Below are positions 16,185 through 25,543 of a stretch of 64,000 nucleotides of DNA, piece by piece; position 1 is the first letter of the stretch; each line of letters begins with the position of its first letter. Under the pieces are notes generated by a model that worked only from the letters and a program-made list of their open reading frames with translations, did not search any database and was not told the origin of the DNA. The stretch is taken from NCBI RefSeq assembly GCF_002953195.1, contig NZ_CP026377.1:2790001-2854000 (forward strand). Reading direction: 5' to 3'. A program made the position numbers and the translations under genes. This stretch comes from Mixta gaviniae (GTDB taxonomy: Bacteria > Pseudomonadota > Gammaproteobacteria > Enterobacterales > Enterobacteriaceae).

Positions 16185-17642
16185 ATGAACGCTAAACTGA
16201 GTCTGGCGGCGGCGGTAGCGCTTGCCTTTACGGCGGCGCCCGCGCTGGCCAGCCCTGCGGTGTCAACCGGACGTCCTAATATTATCCTGCTGTTCGCTGA
16301 TGATATGGGCTGGGCCGATATGTCCGTGCAGGGCGCGAAAACCCCCACCGCGCATCTTGATCGGCTGGCGGCCAGCGGCCAGCGCTGGACCAATTTCTAT
16401 GTCTCTTCGCCGGTCTGTTCGCCCAGCCGCGGCGGACTAATGACCGGCCGCCTGGAAACGCGCACCGGCCTGTATGGCGCGCAAACCCCGGTACTGCTGG
16501 AAAAAGATCCCGACGGTTTTCCCGCTGATGAGATCACTATCGCCGATTCGCTGCGGCAAAACGGCTACCGCACCATCATGTATGGCAAATGGCACCTCGG
16601 CAATCAGCCGGAGCAGTTCCCCACCCGTCACGGCTTTGACGAATGGTTCGGCATTCCCATCAGCAATGACTGCTACAGCACGCAGGTCGATCTGTTTGAC
16701 GGCCTCACCTCTTCCGATCCGCAGACCGTTAAAAATACCCTCGCGATTGTAGAAAAGGGTAACAGCGCGCCGCGCCAGGCATACTGGAACGTGCCGCTTT
16801 ATCACTCCTATCGCTATAAAGGGCAGCAGGTTGATTATCTGGTGCCGCAGGGCTTCCAGCAGGCCAGCTTTACCAAAGTGGTGACGGAGAAGGCGGTCAA
16901 CTATATCAGCGAGAATAAAGATCACCCCTTCTTCATCTATATGGCCTATCCGCAAACCCATGTGCCGCTGTTCGGCTCGCCGGAGTTCAAAGGCAAAGGC
17001 CACAACCGTTACGGCGATATCATGCTGGAGATCGACTGGTCGGTAGGCCAGATCTATCAGGCGCTGCAGGATAACCAGCTGGCGGAAAACACCATCGTGA
17101 TTTTCACCTCCGATAACGGCCCCTGGCTGATGTATGACAAATATGGCGTTTCCGGCTCGGCGCAGCCGCTGCGCGACGGCAAAAGCACGCCCTGGGAAGG
17201 CGGCCAGCGCGTGCCTTTTATTATCAGCTGGCCGGGCAACATCGCGCCTGCGGTGGTAGAGGATATCGGCAGCACCCTCGATCTGCTGCCCACGCTGATG
17301 GCGATCACCGGCAGCGCACACGCGCAGCAAACGCTGGACGGCTTTGACTTAAGCGCCGCCTTTTTACGGCGTCAGCCCAGCGCGCGCACCTTTATGCCCT
17401 ACTTCTATAAAGGCGAAATGGAAGCGTGGCGCGAAGGGGACTATAAGCTGGTGTTTACGCGCTATGAAAACGGCCAGCCGGTGAAGCTGGCGCAGCCGCT
17501 GCTGTTTAACCTGCGCAATGACGTCGGCGAGCAACGCGATCTCGCCGCGCAGCAGCCGGAACGTTATCAGCAGCTGATAAAAAGCGCGCACGATTACCTG
17601 CTGTCGCTGGGGGAAAAGCGTCCGCCGCTGTTTGATATCTGA
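16185..17642 (+). CDS. Periplasmic Cys-type sulfatase (arylsulfatase-like)
   Basis: 485-aa type I sulfatase with a Sec signal peptide (cleavage after about residue 22, ALA-SPAV). The formylglycine signature is C78-SPSR-82 with GGLMTGR after it. Metal ligands include the Asp39-Asp40 pair, and a SDNGPW motif lies near residue 310. MYGKWHLG matches the second sulfatase signature. The active Cys must be converted to formylglycine by FGE or an anSME. No such enzyme is encoded nearby. The substrate is unknown (aryl or carbohydrate sulfate). It is a single-gene unit with a GGGAGAA ribosome-binding site. Confidence 0.9.
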   Translation: MNAKLSLAAAVALAFTAAPALASPAVSTGRPNIILLFADDMGWADMSVQGAKTPTAHLDRLAASGQRWTNFYVSSPVCSPSRGGLMTGRLETRTGLYGAQTPVLLEKDPDGFPADEITIADSLRQNGYRTIMYGKWHLGNQPEQFPTRHGFDEWFGIPISNDCYSTQVDLFDGLTSSDPQTVKNTLAIVEKGNSAPRQAYWNVPLYHSYRYKGQQVDYLVPQGFQQASFTKVVTEKAVNYISENKDHPFFIYMAYPQTHVPLFGSPEFKGKGHNRYGDIMLEIDWSVGQIYQALQDNQLAENTIVIFTSDNGPWLMYDKYGVSGSAQPLRDGKSTPWEGGQRVPFIISWPGNIAPAVVEDIGSTLDLLPTLMAITGSAHAQQTLDGFDLSAAFLRRQPSARTFMPYFYKGEMEAWREGDYKLVFTRYENGQPVKLAQPLLFNLRNDVGEQRDLAAQQPERYQQLIKSAHDYLLSLGEKRPPLFDI

Positions 17643-17701
17643 CGCAGAGAGGCTGCGGCTTTCTGCTGACGGCCGTCAGCCAGAAGGAGAGGAGTAAAGC
17701 A

Positions 17702-17734
17702 CGCGCCGCCGCGGCAACCAGCCCCGGCGGCGCG
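17702..17734. terminator. GC-rich inverted repeat between convergent genes
   Basis: Arms CGCGCCGCCG / CGGCGGCGCG (17702-17711, 17725-17734) lie between the sulfatase and the monooxygenase genes. There is no T-run, so termination is inferred from position only. Confidence 0.5.
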
Positions 17735-17746
17735 CCTGTTTCAGCA

Positions 17747-18037
17747 TCAGCTCAGCGTTTTCAGCTTAGTGACCTGCAGCTCGGCGCGATCTTTGATCGC
17801 CTCAACCAGGCGCAGGAACGGCGCCGCTTCACTGTGCTGCTGAATGTGCGCTTCCGATTCCCAACGCTCCAGCAACACGAAGTGGTCCGGCTTCTCCAGA
17901 TCCTGATGCAGCTGATACTGCTGGCAGCCTGGTTCGCCATGCACTTCGCGCTCGGCGGTGCGCAGCGCCTGCTCAACGGCTTCCGCCTCGCCCGCTTTAG
18001 CGATAATGGTCGCAACGATGGTAATAGCCTGGCTCAT
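17747..18037 (-). CDS. Antibiotic biosynthesis monooxygenase (ABM)-domain protein, quinol monooxygenase-like
   Basis: 96-aa dimeric ferredoxin-like-fold protein of the YgiN/ABM family. Seen are the N-terminal strand ITIVATIIAKAGEAEAVEQAL, the REVHGEPGCQQYQLHQD core and the FVLLERWESEAHIQQH block. YgiN-type enzymes oxidise quinols or simply cycle quinones. Activity here is not proven. It has an AGGAG ribosome-binding site 7 nt from the ATG. A perfect 8-bp inverted repeat lies just upstream (18070-18096), a likely operator. It is monocistronic. Confidence 0.85.
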   Translation of the reverse strand: MSQAITIVATIIAKAGEAEAVEQALRTAEREVHGEPGCQQYQLHQDLEKPDHFVLLERWESEAHIQQHSEAAPFLRLVEAIKDRAELQVTKLKTLS

Positions 18038-18069
18038 GCTGTTTCTCCTGTATCGGTTAAATAAATCTC

Positions 18070-18096
18070 CTGGTCAGGATAGTCGATTCTGACCAG
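18070..18096. promoter_or_regulatory. Putative operator: CTGGTCAG-N11-CTGACCAG
   Basis: Perfect 8-bp arms with an 11-bp spacer, 33-59 bp upstream of the ABM-domain gene. The size and symmetry fit a dimeric repressor. The regulator is not identified. Confidence 0.5.
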
Positions 18097-18239
18097 ATGC
18101 AGTATGCCAATCCCGGCGAAGAGGCACGCAGCGCTTAGTCAGACGATGCGACCGGTGATTTTTTGCTCTTGAAAATGGCAGAAGCGCGCCTATATAGCGC
18201 TGAGGATTATCTGGAATTCGTTAGTCAGGAGCCTCGCGT

Positions 18240-18500
18240 ATGAAAACGTGCGATGAAACCTTACCTCAACAGCCGCAAAACATCGTCGCGGCCGCCAATC
18301 AGGACGCCGTCCAGCAGCTGCTGAGCCTGCTGCAGCAGCAAAATATGCCGCCGGAAACCGCGCTGGCTAACCTGGCGGTAGCGATGTCACAGCTGATGGC
18401 CAGCACCGGCTGCCACCAGTTTGTGCTGAGCAATCCACTGTCGCAGCTGTTGGTGCTGCTGCAAACCGGCGCCCCCACGCACAACCATATGGTTCATTAA
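18240..18500 (+). CDS. Hypothetical Gln/Leu-rich 86-aa protein
   Basis: The ATG lies 8 nt after CAGGAG. The protein is helical in pattern (DAVQQLLSLLQQQNMPPETALANLAVAMSQLM) with amphipathic heptads, one Cys near each end and a His-rich tail. I do not recognise a family. A small hairpin CCGTCC-CCGG-AGGACGG (about 18506) follows. It could be a small regulatory protein, or a chance ORF in GC-rich DNA. The ribosome-binding site and sensible composition favour a gene. Confidence 0.5.
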   Translation: MKTCDETLPQQPQNIVAAANQDAVQQLLSLLQQQNMPPETALANLAVAMSQLMASTGCHQFVLSNPLSQLLVLLQTGAPTHNHMVH

Positions 18501-18734
18501 TCCGCAGCCGTCCCCGGAGGACGGCCTGCCCCCTCTTTTGCCGGCCTGCCGCGCGGCGGCTCGCCCCTGCCGCTTCCTCTGTTCGCCCACAGAGCGTCTA
18601 CACTTATCCCTTTACATAATAAGGTCGCTCCGGCGGCCGCTGTTGTTTTTCTTTTGAACGCAATGTGGACAGCGTTGCCAGGCGCTGAAGCGCGACGGCC
18701 GCCGTCATCCTCCACCCTGTAACCGGAGTTCGAT

Positions 18735-19226
18735 ATGGCTCAGCAACGAGTGATGCGGCTGCGCATCAACGGCAAAGATCATCCTCTCGCGCTGGACGCG
18801 CGGGTCACGCTCCTCGACGCCCTGCGCGAACACGCCCAACTTACCGGCGCGAAAAAAGGCTGCGATCATGGACAGTGCGGCGCCTGTACTGTGCATATCG
18901 ACGGTGAACGGGTATTAAGCTGCCTGACGCTGGCGGCGCAGGCGGAAGACCGCGACATCACCACCATCGAAGGCCTGGCCGGGCCGGACGCCACCCTGCA
19001 CGCGGTGCAGGCGGCCTTTTTGCGCCACGACGCTTTCCAGTGCGGCTACTGTACGCCGGGTCAGATCATGTCCGCCGTCGCCTGCATCAACGAGGGCCAC
19101 GCCAACAATGACGATGAAATCCGCGAATATATGAGCGGCAATATCTGCCGCTGCGGCGCCTATCCCTTTATCGTTGCTGCCGTGCGCGAAGCGGCGCAGC
19201 AGCTGAAAGAGGAGCAGACGGCATGA
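18735..19226 (+). CDS. [2Fe-2S] subunit of a PaoABC-like aldehyde/xanthine oxidoreductase
   Basis: 163-aa small subunit of the xanthine dehydrogenase family. The plant-type cluster motif CDHGQCGAC is near residues 43-51 with the fourth Cys in VLSCLT. The second cluster uses CGYCTPGQ and ICRCGAYP near residues 98 and 138. It passes electrons between the molybdenum site and FAD. Unlike E. coli PaoA it has no Tat signal, so the complex is probably cytosolic. Its stop overlaps the next gene by 4 nt. It is first of three coupled genes. Confidence 0.9.
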   Translation: MAQQRVMRLRINGKDHPLALDARVTLLDALREHAQLTGAKKGCDHGQCGACTVHIDGERVLSCLTLAAQAEDRDITTIEGLAGPDATLHAVQAAFLRHDAFQCGYCTPGQIMSAVACINEGHANNDDEIREYMSGNICRCGAYPFIVAAVREAAQQLKEEQTA

Positions 19227-20221
19227 GGGAATTTGACTACCTGCGCGCCGCCGCGCTCAGCGACGCGACTCTGGCCGCCAGCGCGCCAGGCCATCGCCTG
19301 CTGGCGGGCGGCACCACGCTTATCGATCTGATGAAGTGCGACGTCGAGCAGCCCGCAGCGCTGGTGGATATCACCCGGCTGACCGGCCTCGCGGAGATCA
19401 CCGTCAGCGATACCCTTATCCGCATCGGCAGCCTGAGCAAAATGAGCCAGGTGGCGCAGCATCCGGCGTTGCAAAACGCGGCGCCGGCGCTGACGCAAAG
19501 CCTGACCAGCGCCGCCTCCGCCCAGTTGCGCAATATGGCGACCATTGGCGGCAACATTATGCAGCGCACGCGCTGCAGCTATTTCCGCGATGCGCACGGT
19601 TATCACGCCTGCAATAAACGCCAGCCCGGTTCCGGCTGCGCCGCCCTTAGCGGCCATAACGCCAACCATGCGGTACTGGGCAACAGCGAACAGTGCGTGG
19701 CGGTCTATCCGGGCGACCTGGCAGTAGCGCTGACCGCCTTTGACGCCGCCCTGCTGCTGCAGGCGCCCGACGGCAGCGAACGCCGCGTGGCGGTGGAGGA
19801 TTTTCTGCTGCTGCCGGGCGACCGGCCCGATCGCGAGCAGGATCTGCATGCCGGTGAAATCATCACCGCCGTTGAGCTGCCGCTGTCGCCCGCGCTGCGT
19901 CGCTCGCACTACCTGAAAGTGCGCGATCGCAGCAGCTACGAATTCGCCGCCGCCAGCGCCGCCGTCGGGCTGGAGCTGGAGGAAGATGGCGTCACGCTGC
20001 GCGATGTACGCATCGCGTTGGGCGGCGTGGCGACCAAACCCTGGCGCGCCCGGGCGCTGGAGCAGGCGTTGCGCGGCAAGCCGTTTGATGAGCAGCAGCT
20101 GCGCGATCTGGCGCCGTTGGCGATGCAGGACGCGCAGGCGCTGACCGACAACGGCTATAAAATTACCCTGGCGCCACGCGTGATTGTGCGGGCGCTGTTA
20201 ACGGCGGGAGGCCAGGCATGA
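19223..20221 (+). CDS. FAD-binding subunit of the PaoABC-like oxidoreductase
   Basis: 332-aa medium subunit. The FAD-binding motifs are [13 protein letters not shown] near residue 27 and [13 protein letters not shown] near residue 109. A Cys-rich insert follows (RCSYFRD, YHACNK, GSGCAA, four Cys in about 25 residues), which in E. coli PaoB binds an extra [4Fe-4S] cluster. This places the enzyme in the PaoABC/YagTSR group rather than with ordinary xanthine dehydrogenase. It overlaps both neighbours by 4 nt (ATGA), indicating translational coupling and fixed stoichiometry. Confidence 0.9.
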   Translation: MREFDYLRAAALSDATLAASAPGHRLLAGGTTLIDLMKCDVEQPAALVDITRLTGLAEITVSDTLIRIGSLSKMSQVAQHPALQNAAPALTQSLTSAASAQLRNMATIGGNIMQRTRCSYFRDAHGYHACNKRQPGSGCAALSGHNANHAVLGNSEQCVAVYPGDLAVALTAFDAALLLQAPDGSERRVAVEDFLLLPGDRPDREQDLHAGEIITAVELPLSPALRRSHYLKVRDRSSYEFAAASAAVGLELEEDGVTLRDVRIALGGVATKPWRARALEQALRGKPFDEQQLRDLAPLAMQDAQALTDNGYKITLAPRVIVRALLTAGGQA

Positions 20222-22521
20222 GCGAAACTCTGACACAGCGAAATATCGCCCACGGCGAAGCGACGATTCAGGGGCTGGGTACGCGCCGCGAGCGCGCCGA
20301 CGGCCAGCTGAAAGTTCAGGGGCTGGCGCGCTACGCCGTGGATCATCCGATGGAGAACCTCTGCCACGCCGTGGTCGTGCAATCCTCGATCCCCGAAGGG
20401 GAAATTACCCATATCGACAGCGAAAGCGCGCGCCGGATGCCGGGCGTGCTGGCGGTCTACACCCATGAAAGCGGGCTGACGATCCATCCGGCCGCCACTT
20501 TCGCCAGCGGCGGCGCGGCGGCGCAGGCCTTTGTGCCGCTGCAGGGTCCCGGCGTGCGCTGGAACGGCCAGCATGTGGCGCTGGTGGTGGCGGAAACGCT
20601 GGAGCAGGCGAAAGCGGCGGCGGCGACCATTCAGATCGAGTACGAGGTGCGGCCCGCCATTATCCATCCTGACGATCCCCTCGCCCAGCCCAGGCCGGTT
20701 GACGATTTGGCTATCGAATGGGGCGACGCGCAGCAGGCGCTGCGTGACGCCAGCGTAACGGTCAGCGGTGTCTACACTACGCCGCGTGAATATAACCTGC
20801 CAATTGAGCTGCACGGCTGCATCGCCGACTGGCGCGACGGCGCGATTACGCTCTGGGAGCCAAGCCAGTGGGTCGGCGGCGCGCGCAGCGTGGTGGCGCA
20901 GTGGATGGGCATCGATATTGACAAGGTGCGCGTGCTGTCGCCCTTTACCGGCGGCGGCTTCGGCTCGAAGGGCGGCATACAGCCCCACTCCGCGCTCGCC
21001 TGCGCCGCCTCGCGCGCGCTGGGCCGTCCGGTGAAGCTGGTATTGACGCGCGGGCAAACCTTTACCGGCTTCGGCGGCCGACCGCGCACGCGTCAGGCGC
21101 TGCAGCTGGCCGCCGACAGCGAGGGCAAGCTGCAGGCGATCGTTCATGAAAGCTGGAATGAGACCGCGCGTGACGATACCCACCTGGAGCCGTGCAATTC
21201 GGTGACCGCCATTATGTATGCGGTGCCCCACTTCAGGTCGCGTCATCAGCTGGTGCCGGTGAACACCGTCAATCCCGGCTGGATGCGCGCGCCGGGCGAA
21301 AACCCGAGCAGCTGGGCGCTGGAGGTGGCGATGGATGAGCTGGCGTACGCGCTGAAGCTCGATCCGCTGGCGCTGCGGCTGCGCAACTATGCCGGGCAGG
21401 ATCCGCAGGCGAACATCCCGTGGAGTTCGCGACGGCTGCGCGAAGCGTATCAGGCGGGAGCGCAGGCCTTCGGCTGGGCGCAGCGCCCGTTGGAGCCGGG
21501 CACGCTGCGTGAAGGACGCCAGCGTATCGGCTGGGGCATGGCCTCCGGCAGTTATCCGGTACGGCGCACACCGGGCGAGGCGGCGATCCGTTTGAATCAG
21601 GACGGCACGCTGGAGGTGCGCAGCAGCGGTGCTGATATCGGCACCGGCACCTATACCATTCTGGCGCAGACCGCCGCCGAGGTGCTGAGCGTCGCTTCCG
21701 ATCGCATCAGCGTCAGCCTGGGCGACACCGATCTGCCGCGCGCGCCGGTGGCGGGCGGTTCGCAACTGGCGAACCTGCTGACCGCGGCGGTATATAAAAC
21801 CGCGCTGAAACTGCGCGAAGCGCTGATCGCGCTGGCGGTCGGCAGCGCCGATTCGCCGCTGTTCGGCGCACGGCGCGAAGATGTCCTTCTCGAGCAGGGG
21901 CAGCTACGCCTGTTCAGCCAGCCCGGCAGCAGCCTGAGCTTCGCCGATCTGCTGCGCTGCGCCGGACGCGATTCGCTGGAGGCCCATGCTGATACCTTTC
22001 CACCCGACGCCACGCAGCAGGATCGCGAGGCGGCCGACCGCACCTCATCGAAGATGATCCCGCCTACCTCGGGCGGCTATTCGGCGCACAGCTGGAGCGC
22101 GGTGTTCGTCGAGGTTGCGGTAGATGAGGATTTCGGCACGGTGCGCGTGCGGCGTATCGTCGGCGCCTTCGATAGCGGGCGTCTCTATAATCCGAAGCTG
22201 GCGGAAAGCCAGTGGATCGGCGCGATGGTGATGGGTATCGGCCAGGCGCTGCTGGAAGGCGGCGAGATTGACGATGATAACGGCCGTATTCTCAACGCCA
22301 GCCTGGCGGATTATCTGGTGGCGGTGAACGCCGATATTCCCGATATGACAGTGATTAACGTCGGCGAACCGGATTATCAGGCAAGCGCGCTGGGCGGCAA
22401 GGCGGTTGGCGAACTGGGGATTGTCGGCGTGGCGGCGGCCATCAGCAATGCGGTCTTTCACGCCACCGGCAAGCGCATCCGAGATCTGCCGATTACCCTG
22501 GAGAAAATGTTACAGGACTAA
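20218..22521 (+). CDS. Molybdenum cofactor-binding subunit of the PaoABC-like oxidoreductase
   Basis: 767-aa large subunit of the xanthine oxidase family. Seen are the GGGFGSKGG molybdopterin-contact motif near residue 242, the RAPGE loop near residue 358, and the catalytic Glu in KAVGELGIVG near residue 728. By analogy with PaoC the cofactor would be molybdopterin-cytosine dinucleotide and the substrates aromatic aldehydes. That is inference. The XdhC/PaoD-type maturation gene that follows paoC in E. coli is absent here. The next gene is amn, 64 bp downstream. Confidence 0.9.
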   Translation: MSETLTQRNIAHGEATIQGLGTRRERADGQLKVQGLARYAVDHPMENLCHAVVVQSSIPEGEITHIDSESARRMPGVLAVYTHESGLTIHPAATFASGGAAAQAFVPLQGPGVRWNGQHVALVVAETLEQAKAAAATIQIEYEVRPAIIHPDDPLAQPRPVDDLAIEWGDAQQALRDASVTVSGVYTTPREYNLPIELHGCIADWRDGAITLWEPSQWVGGARSVVAQWMGIDIDKVRVLSPFTGGGFGSKGGIQPHSALACAASRALGRPVKLVLTRGQTFTGFGGRPRTRQALQLAADSEGKLQAIVHESWNETARDDTHLEPCNSVTAIMYAVPHFRSRHQLVPVNTVNPGWMRAPGENPSSWALEVAMDELAYALKLDPLALRLRNYAGQDPQANIPWSSRRLREAYQAGAQAFGWAQRPLEPGTLREGRQRIGWGMASGSYPVRRTPGEAAIRLNQDGTLEVRSSGADIGTGTYTILAQTAAEVLSVASDRISVSLGDTDLPRAPVAGGSQLANLLTAAVYKTALKLREALIALAVGSADSPLFGARREDVLLEQGQLRLFSQPGSSLSFADLLRCAGRDSLEAHADTFPPDATQQDREAADRTSSKMIPPTSGGYSAHSWSAVFVEVAVDEDFGTVRVRRIVGAFDSGRLYNPKLAESQWIGAMVMGIGQALLEGGEIDDDNGRILNASLADYLVAVNADIPDMTVINVGEPDYQASALGGKAVGELGIVGVAAAISNAVFHATGKRIRDLPITLEKMLQD

Positions 22522-22585
22522 CCGGGATAAGCGGAATGGTTCTAAGCTATAGTGCAACGCAGAGCTGAAAACCTGAGGAGAGACC

Positions 22586-24045
22586 ATGGCCATTGCCCAT
22601 TCCGCTAATGGATTGACCACCGCGCAGGCGCTGGAGCGACTGGATGCCCTTTACTACCAGGCCGTGAATGCCCTGCGCGATGCGATTAAAACCTTTATTG
22701 AAGAAGGCGCGCTGCCGGACGCGCAGGCACGCGCCGACGGCCTGTTTGTTTATCCGGAGCTGCGCATCAGCTGGGACGGCGCCTCGCCGCATAAAGACCG
22801 CAGCCGCGCCTGGGCCGGTTCAGCCATGCCGGCAGCTACGCCACCACCATTACCCGCCCGGAACTGCTGCGCCACTATCTGCGCGAGCAGCTGTCAGTGA
22901 TCGAGCGCGACTACGAAGTCACTATTGAAGTGGGCCCGTCACGCCAGGAGATCCCTTTCCCCTATGTGATTGACGGTTCCGATCTTGAGCTGGACCGCAC
23001 CATGAGCAGCGCGCTGGCGAAGCACTTCCCCACTACCGATCTGGCGAACATTGGCGACGAAACGGCGGACGGTATTTTCAATACCACCAGCATTTTCCCG
23101 CTCAGCCATTTCGACGCGCTGCGCACCGATTTTTCGCTGGCGCGCCTGCGTCACTATACCGGTACGCCGCCGGAACATTTCCAGCCCTTTATTCTGTTCA
23201 CCAACTATACGCGCTATGTCGATGAGTTTGTGCGCTGGGCCTGCGAGCAGATCGCCGATGAGAACAGCCCCTATACCGGGCTTTCCTGCGCCGGCGGCGC
23301 CTTTATCACCAAAGAGACCGAAAACGCCGAAGAGGCGCTCTCCGATCTGGCATGGAAAAAGCATCAGATGCCTGCCTGGCACCTGACCGCGCCGGACAGA
23401 CGCGGCATTACGTTGGTGAATATCGGCGTCGGCCCTTCCAACGCGAAAACCATCTGCGATCATCTGGCAGTGTTGCGCCCGCACGCCTGGCTAATGATCG
23501 GCCACTGCGGCGGCCTGCGCGAAAGCCAGCAGATCGGCGACTATGTGCTGGCACACGCTTACCTGCGCGACGATCATGTGCTGGATGCGGTGCTGCCGCC
23601 CGATATTCCGATCCCCAGCATCGCCGAGGTACAGCGTGCGCTGTATGACGCCACCAAAGAGATCAGCGGTATGCCGGGCGAAGAGGTAAAAAGACGGCTA
23701 CGCACCGGCACAGTGGTCACCACCGACGACCGCAACTGGGAGCTGCGCTACTCCGCCTCGGCGCTGCGCTTTAACCTTAGCCGCGCGGTCGCCGTCGATA
23801 TGGAAAGCGCCACCATCGCCGCCCAGGGCTACCGTTTCCGCGTGCCTTACGGCACCATGCTGTGCGTTTCCGATAAGCCGCTGCATGGCGAAATTAAACT
23901 ACCGGGCCAGGCAAACCGCTTTTATGAAGGGGCGATCTCCGAACATCTGCAGATCGGCATTCGCGCGGTAGAGCTGCTGCGCGCCGAAGGGGACAAGCTG
24001 CACTCGCGTAAGCTGCGTACCTTTAATGAGCCGCCGTTTCGCTAA
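22586..24045 (+). pseudogene. amn: AMP nucleosidase, interrupted by a one-base frameshift
   Basis: Two frames together match E. coli Amn (484 aa), which hydrolyses AMP to adenine and ribose-5-phosphate. The N-terminal part runs 22586-22810 (VYPELRISWDG, then DRSRAW). The remainder continues from there in the next frame (SYATTITRPE, then PYVIDGSDLELDRTMS to the true C terminus NEPPFR). Restoring one G at 22811-22814 (TGGGCC to TGGGGCC) joins them exactly at the conserved RAFGRF/RAWGRF position. The catalytic NAKTICDHLAVLRP region and the rest are intact. It has a good GAGGAG ribosome-binding site. It is either a recent null allele or a sequencing error in a G run. Confidence 0.9.
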
Positions 24046-24067
24046 CCGAGACAGAGTCTCTCTGCTC

Positions 24068-24092
24068 AGGGCGCCCGCGGGCGCCCTTTTTT
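24068..24092 (+). terminator. Intrinsic terminator after amn
   Basis: Stem AGGGCGCCC / GGGCGCCCT followed by T6. Confidence 0.9.
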
Positions 24093-24095
24093 GCG

Positions 24096-24177
24096 CGTGC
24101 CGCCGATAGCGCGGCGGCCCGGAATGTCGCGGCGTCGGCTGGCTCTTTCCTGCACGTGCCGCCGATAACACGGCGGC
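24096..24177. repeat. Two-copy GC hairpin repeat downstream of mdtI
   Basis: CGTGCCGCCGATA(G/A)C(G/A)CGGCGGC occurs at 24096-24118 and 24155-24177 (59-bp period). Each copy can fold as GCCGCCG / CGGCGGC. It lies at the 3' side of mdtI (minus strand). Confidence 0.7.
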
Positions 24178-24225
24178 ATAAAGGCGCTCTCTGTCGTGCT
24201 GTCACGTCAGGGAGCGTCTGGCGCA

Positions 24226-24555
24226 TCAGGCCAGCTTGATCATCACCATACCGACCAGCAGCAGCGACAGGCCAATCCAGCCGCGCGGACGCAGGCGCTG
24301 GCCGAACAGGATCCAGCCCGCCGCCAGCGTGGCAATAACGCCGAAGCCGCCCCACAGCGCGTAGGCCACCGCCAGATCGATCCCTTTTACCGCCTGGCCC
24401 AGCGCGCTAAAAGCGCCCATGACCAACAGCAGCGACAGCAGACCCGGCAGCCACTTACGAAAGCCATCGGAATACTTCAGGAAGATATTGGCGGCGATCT
24501 CCAGCACCACCGCCAGCATTAAAAATGCGATATGGACATAATTAAGCGTTTGCAT
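24226..24555 (-). CDS. mdtI: Spermidine export protein MdtI
   Basis: 109-aa small multidrug resistance (SMR) subunit with four transmembrane helices. It is close to E. coli Mdt[17 protein letters not shown] carries the conserved membrane Glu, [17 protein letters not shown] is the SMR motif, and the C terminus is VGMVMIKLA. It forms a heteromer with MdtJ that exports spermidine. Its start lies inside the mdtJ 3' end (14-nt overlap), so the two are translationally coupled. Confidence 0.95.
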   Translation of the reverse strand: MQTLNYVHIAFLMLAVVLEIAANIFLKYSDGFRKWLPGLLSLLLVMGAFSALGQAVKGIDLAVAYALWGGFGVIATLAAGWILFGQRLRPRGWIGLSLLLVGMVMIKLA

Positions 24556-24910
24556 GCTGGCCTCCCTGCTCCGCTTTGCGCGCGCGCGTCTTTTCCGTGC
24601 CGCCGTTCAACAGCACGATACCCGCGATGAGTACCAGCAGACCGCACGCCTTCAGCAGCGGCAGCGGCTCCGCGAACCAGGCGACGCTGCACAGAGTAAT
24701 CAGCAACACGCCAAGCCCTTCCCACAGCGCATAGGCCACCCCGAGCGCGATACGTTTGATCGCCATCGACAGCGCGATATAGGAGAGCGTTACCATCACA
24801 TACATCGCCAGGTGACCCGCCTGACCGCCATACAGGCTGGCGAACTTCATCGACAGCGTACCTGCCACTTCCGCAACGATAGAAAAAAGTAAAAATAGCC
24901 AGTACTTCAT
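24542..24910 (-). CDS. mdtJ: Spermidine export protein MdtJ
   Basis: 122-aa SMR partner of MdtI with four transmembrane helices. Motifs seen are [19 protein letters not shown] with the essential Glu, [19 protein letters not shown], and a charged cytosolic tail. The start at MKYWLF (24910) is preceded by GAGGG and agrees with family length. The upstream in-frame codons were rejected. It is the first gene of the mdtJI operon. The amn, mdtJI and puu/plaP genes in this window all touch purine or polyamine metabolism, though not as one operon. Confidence 0.93.
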   Translation of the reverse strand: MKYWLFLLFSIVAEVAGTLSMKFASLYGGQAGHLAMYVMVTLSYIALSMAIKRIALGVAYALWEGLGVLLITLCSVAWFAEPLPLLKACGLLVLIAGIVLLNGGTEKTRARKAEQGGQHANA

Positions 24911-25446
24911 GTTATAGCCCTCAAAAAGGTAAAAAACTGCCAAACCCACTCCTGACGCCGTAAGCATGCCGCCTGACGTGAGGAGATGAATAAAAAAACC
25001 TGAAAGTTGAATAGTTAGCCAGCAGGGCCGCCATTACGCCCGACCAGCAGATCGGCCGCGCAGACGCGCAGTGGCTAAAGGAGAATGCGTGGCGCTACAG
25101 CTCGCTGCACCAGTGGGTTTCGCAGAGGAAAGCCGGCGCGTTCAGGATGAAGACGAAGACGTTGGGGGAGAATGCTTTACTATCTGTCAGCATATTTGTT
25201 CACTGTGTCAGTAAGTAAAAATGACCTGCTTCAGTGCCTCATTAATTGATGAAATAACGTTTTACGCAGCAAATATAGCATGAAGTTGCTGTTTAAGGAA
25301 ATCTTCCGCGACTAATGGTTATTTTTGCTGACCTGAATCAATTGTGCGTGCGATTTTACCAAATGTCGCCGCGCCGGGCGCTACGTAACAGAGGCGCGTA
25401 GCAGGCAGCGTTGCAGGGTGGCGGCCCAGCGCCGTTAGCGGCGTCC
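24911..25446. other. Intergenic region with an unexplained 67-codon open frame
   Basis: No supported gene. On the plus strand a frame without a usable start is open from 25015 to 25218. It reads sensibly in part (DAQWLKENAWRYSSLHQWV, then RMKTKTLGENALL) and may be the tail of a lost gene. AT content rises between 25150 and 25350. The mdtJ promoter must lie near 24920-25000 on the minus strand. Confidence 0.3.
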
Positions 25447-25535
25447 GGAGAGGGGAAAAGCGGGCGCCGAAACAGAGAAGCCCCGGCGGCGTCGGAAAGG
25501 AAAAGCGACCGCCGAAACAGAGAAGCTCCGGCGGC
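25447..25535. repeat. Two-copy 45-bp repeat downstream of the NCS2 permease
   Basis: The unit GGAAAAGCG(G/A)(G/C)CGCCGAAACAGAG plus AAGC(C/T)CCGGCGGC appears twice with a 45-bp period, ending 9 bp before the permease stop. The inner copy can form CCGCCG / CGGCGG. Confidence 0.7.
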
Positions 25536-25543
25536 GCGCCATA

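Noticed and set aside
20155..21765. 536-aa minus-strand ORF
   Set aside because: Long only because it is antisense to the GC-rich molybdenum-subunit gene, whose motifs are all present on the plus strand.
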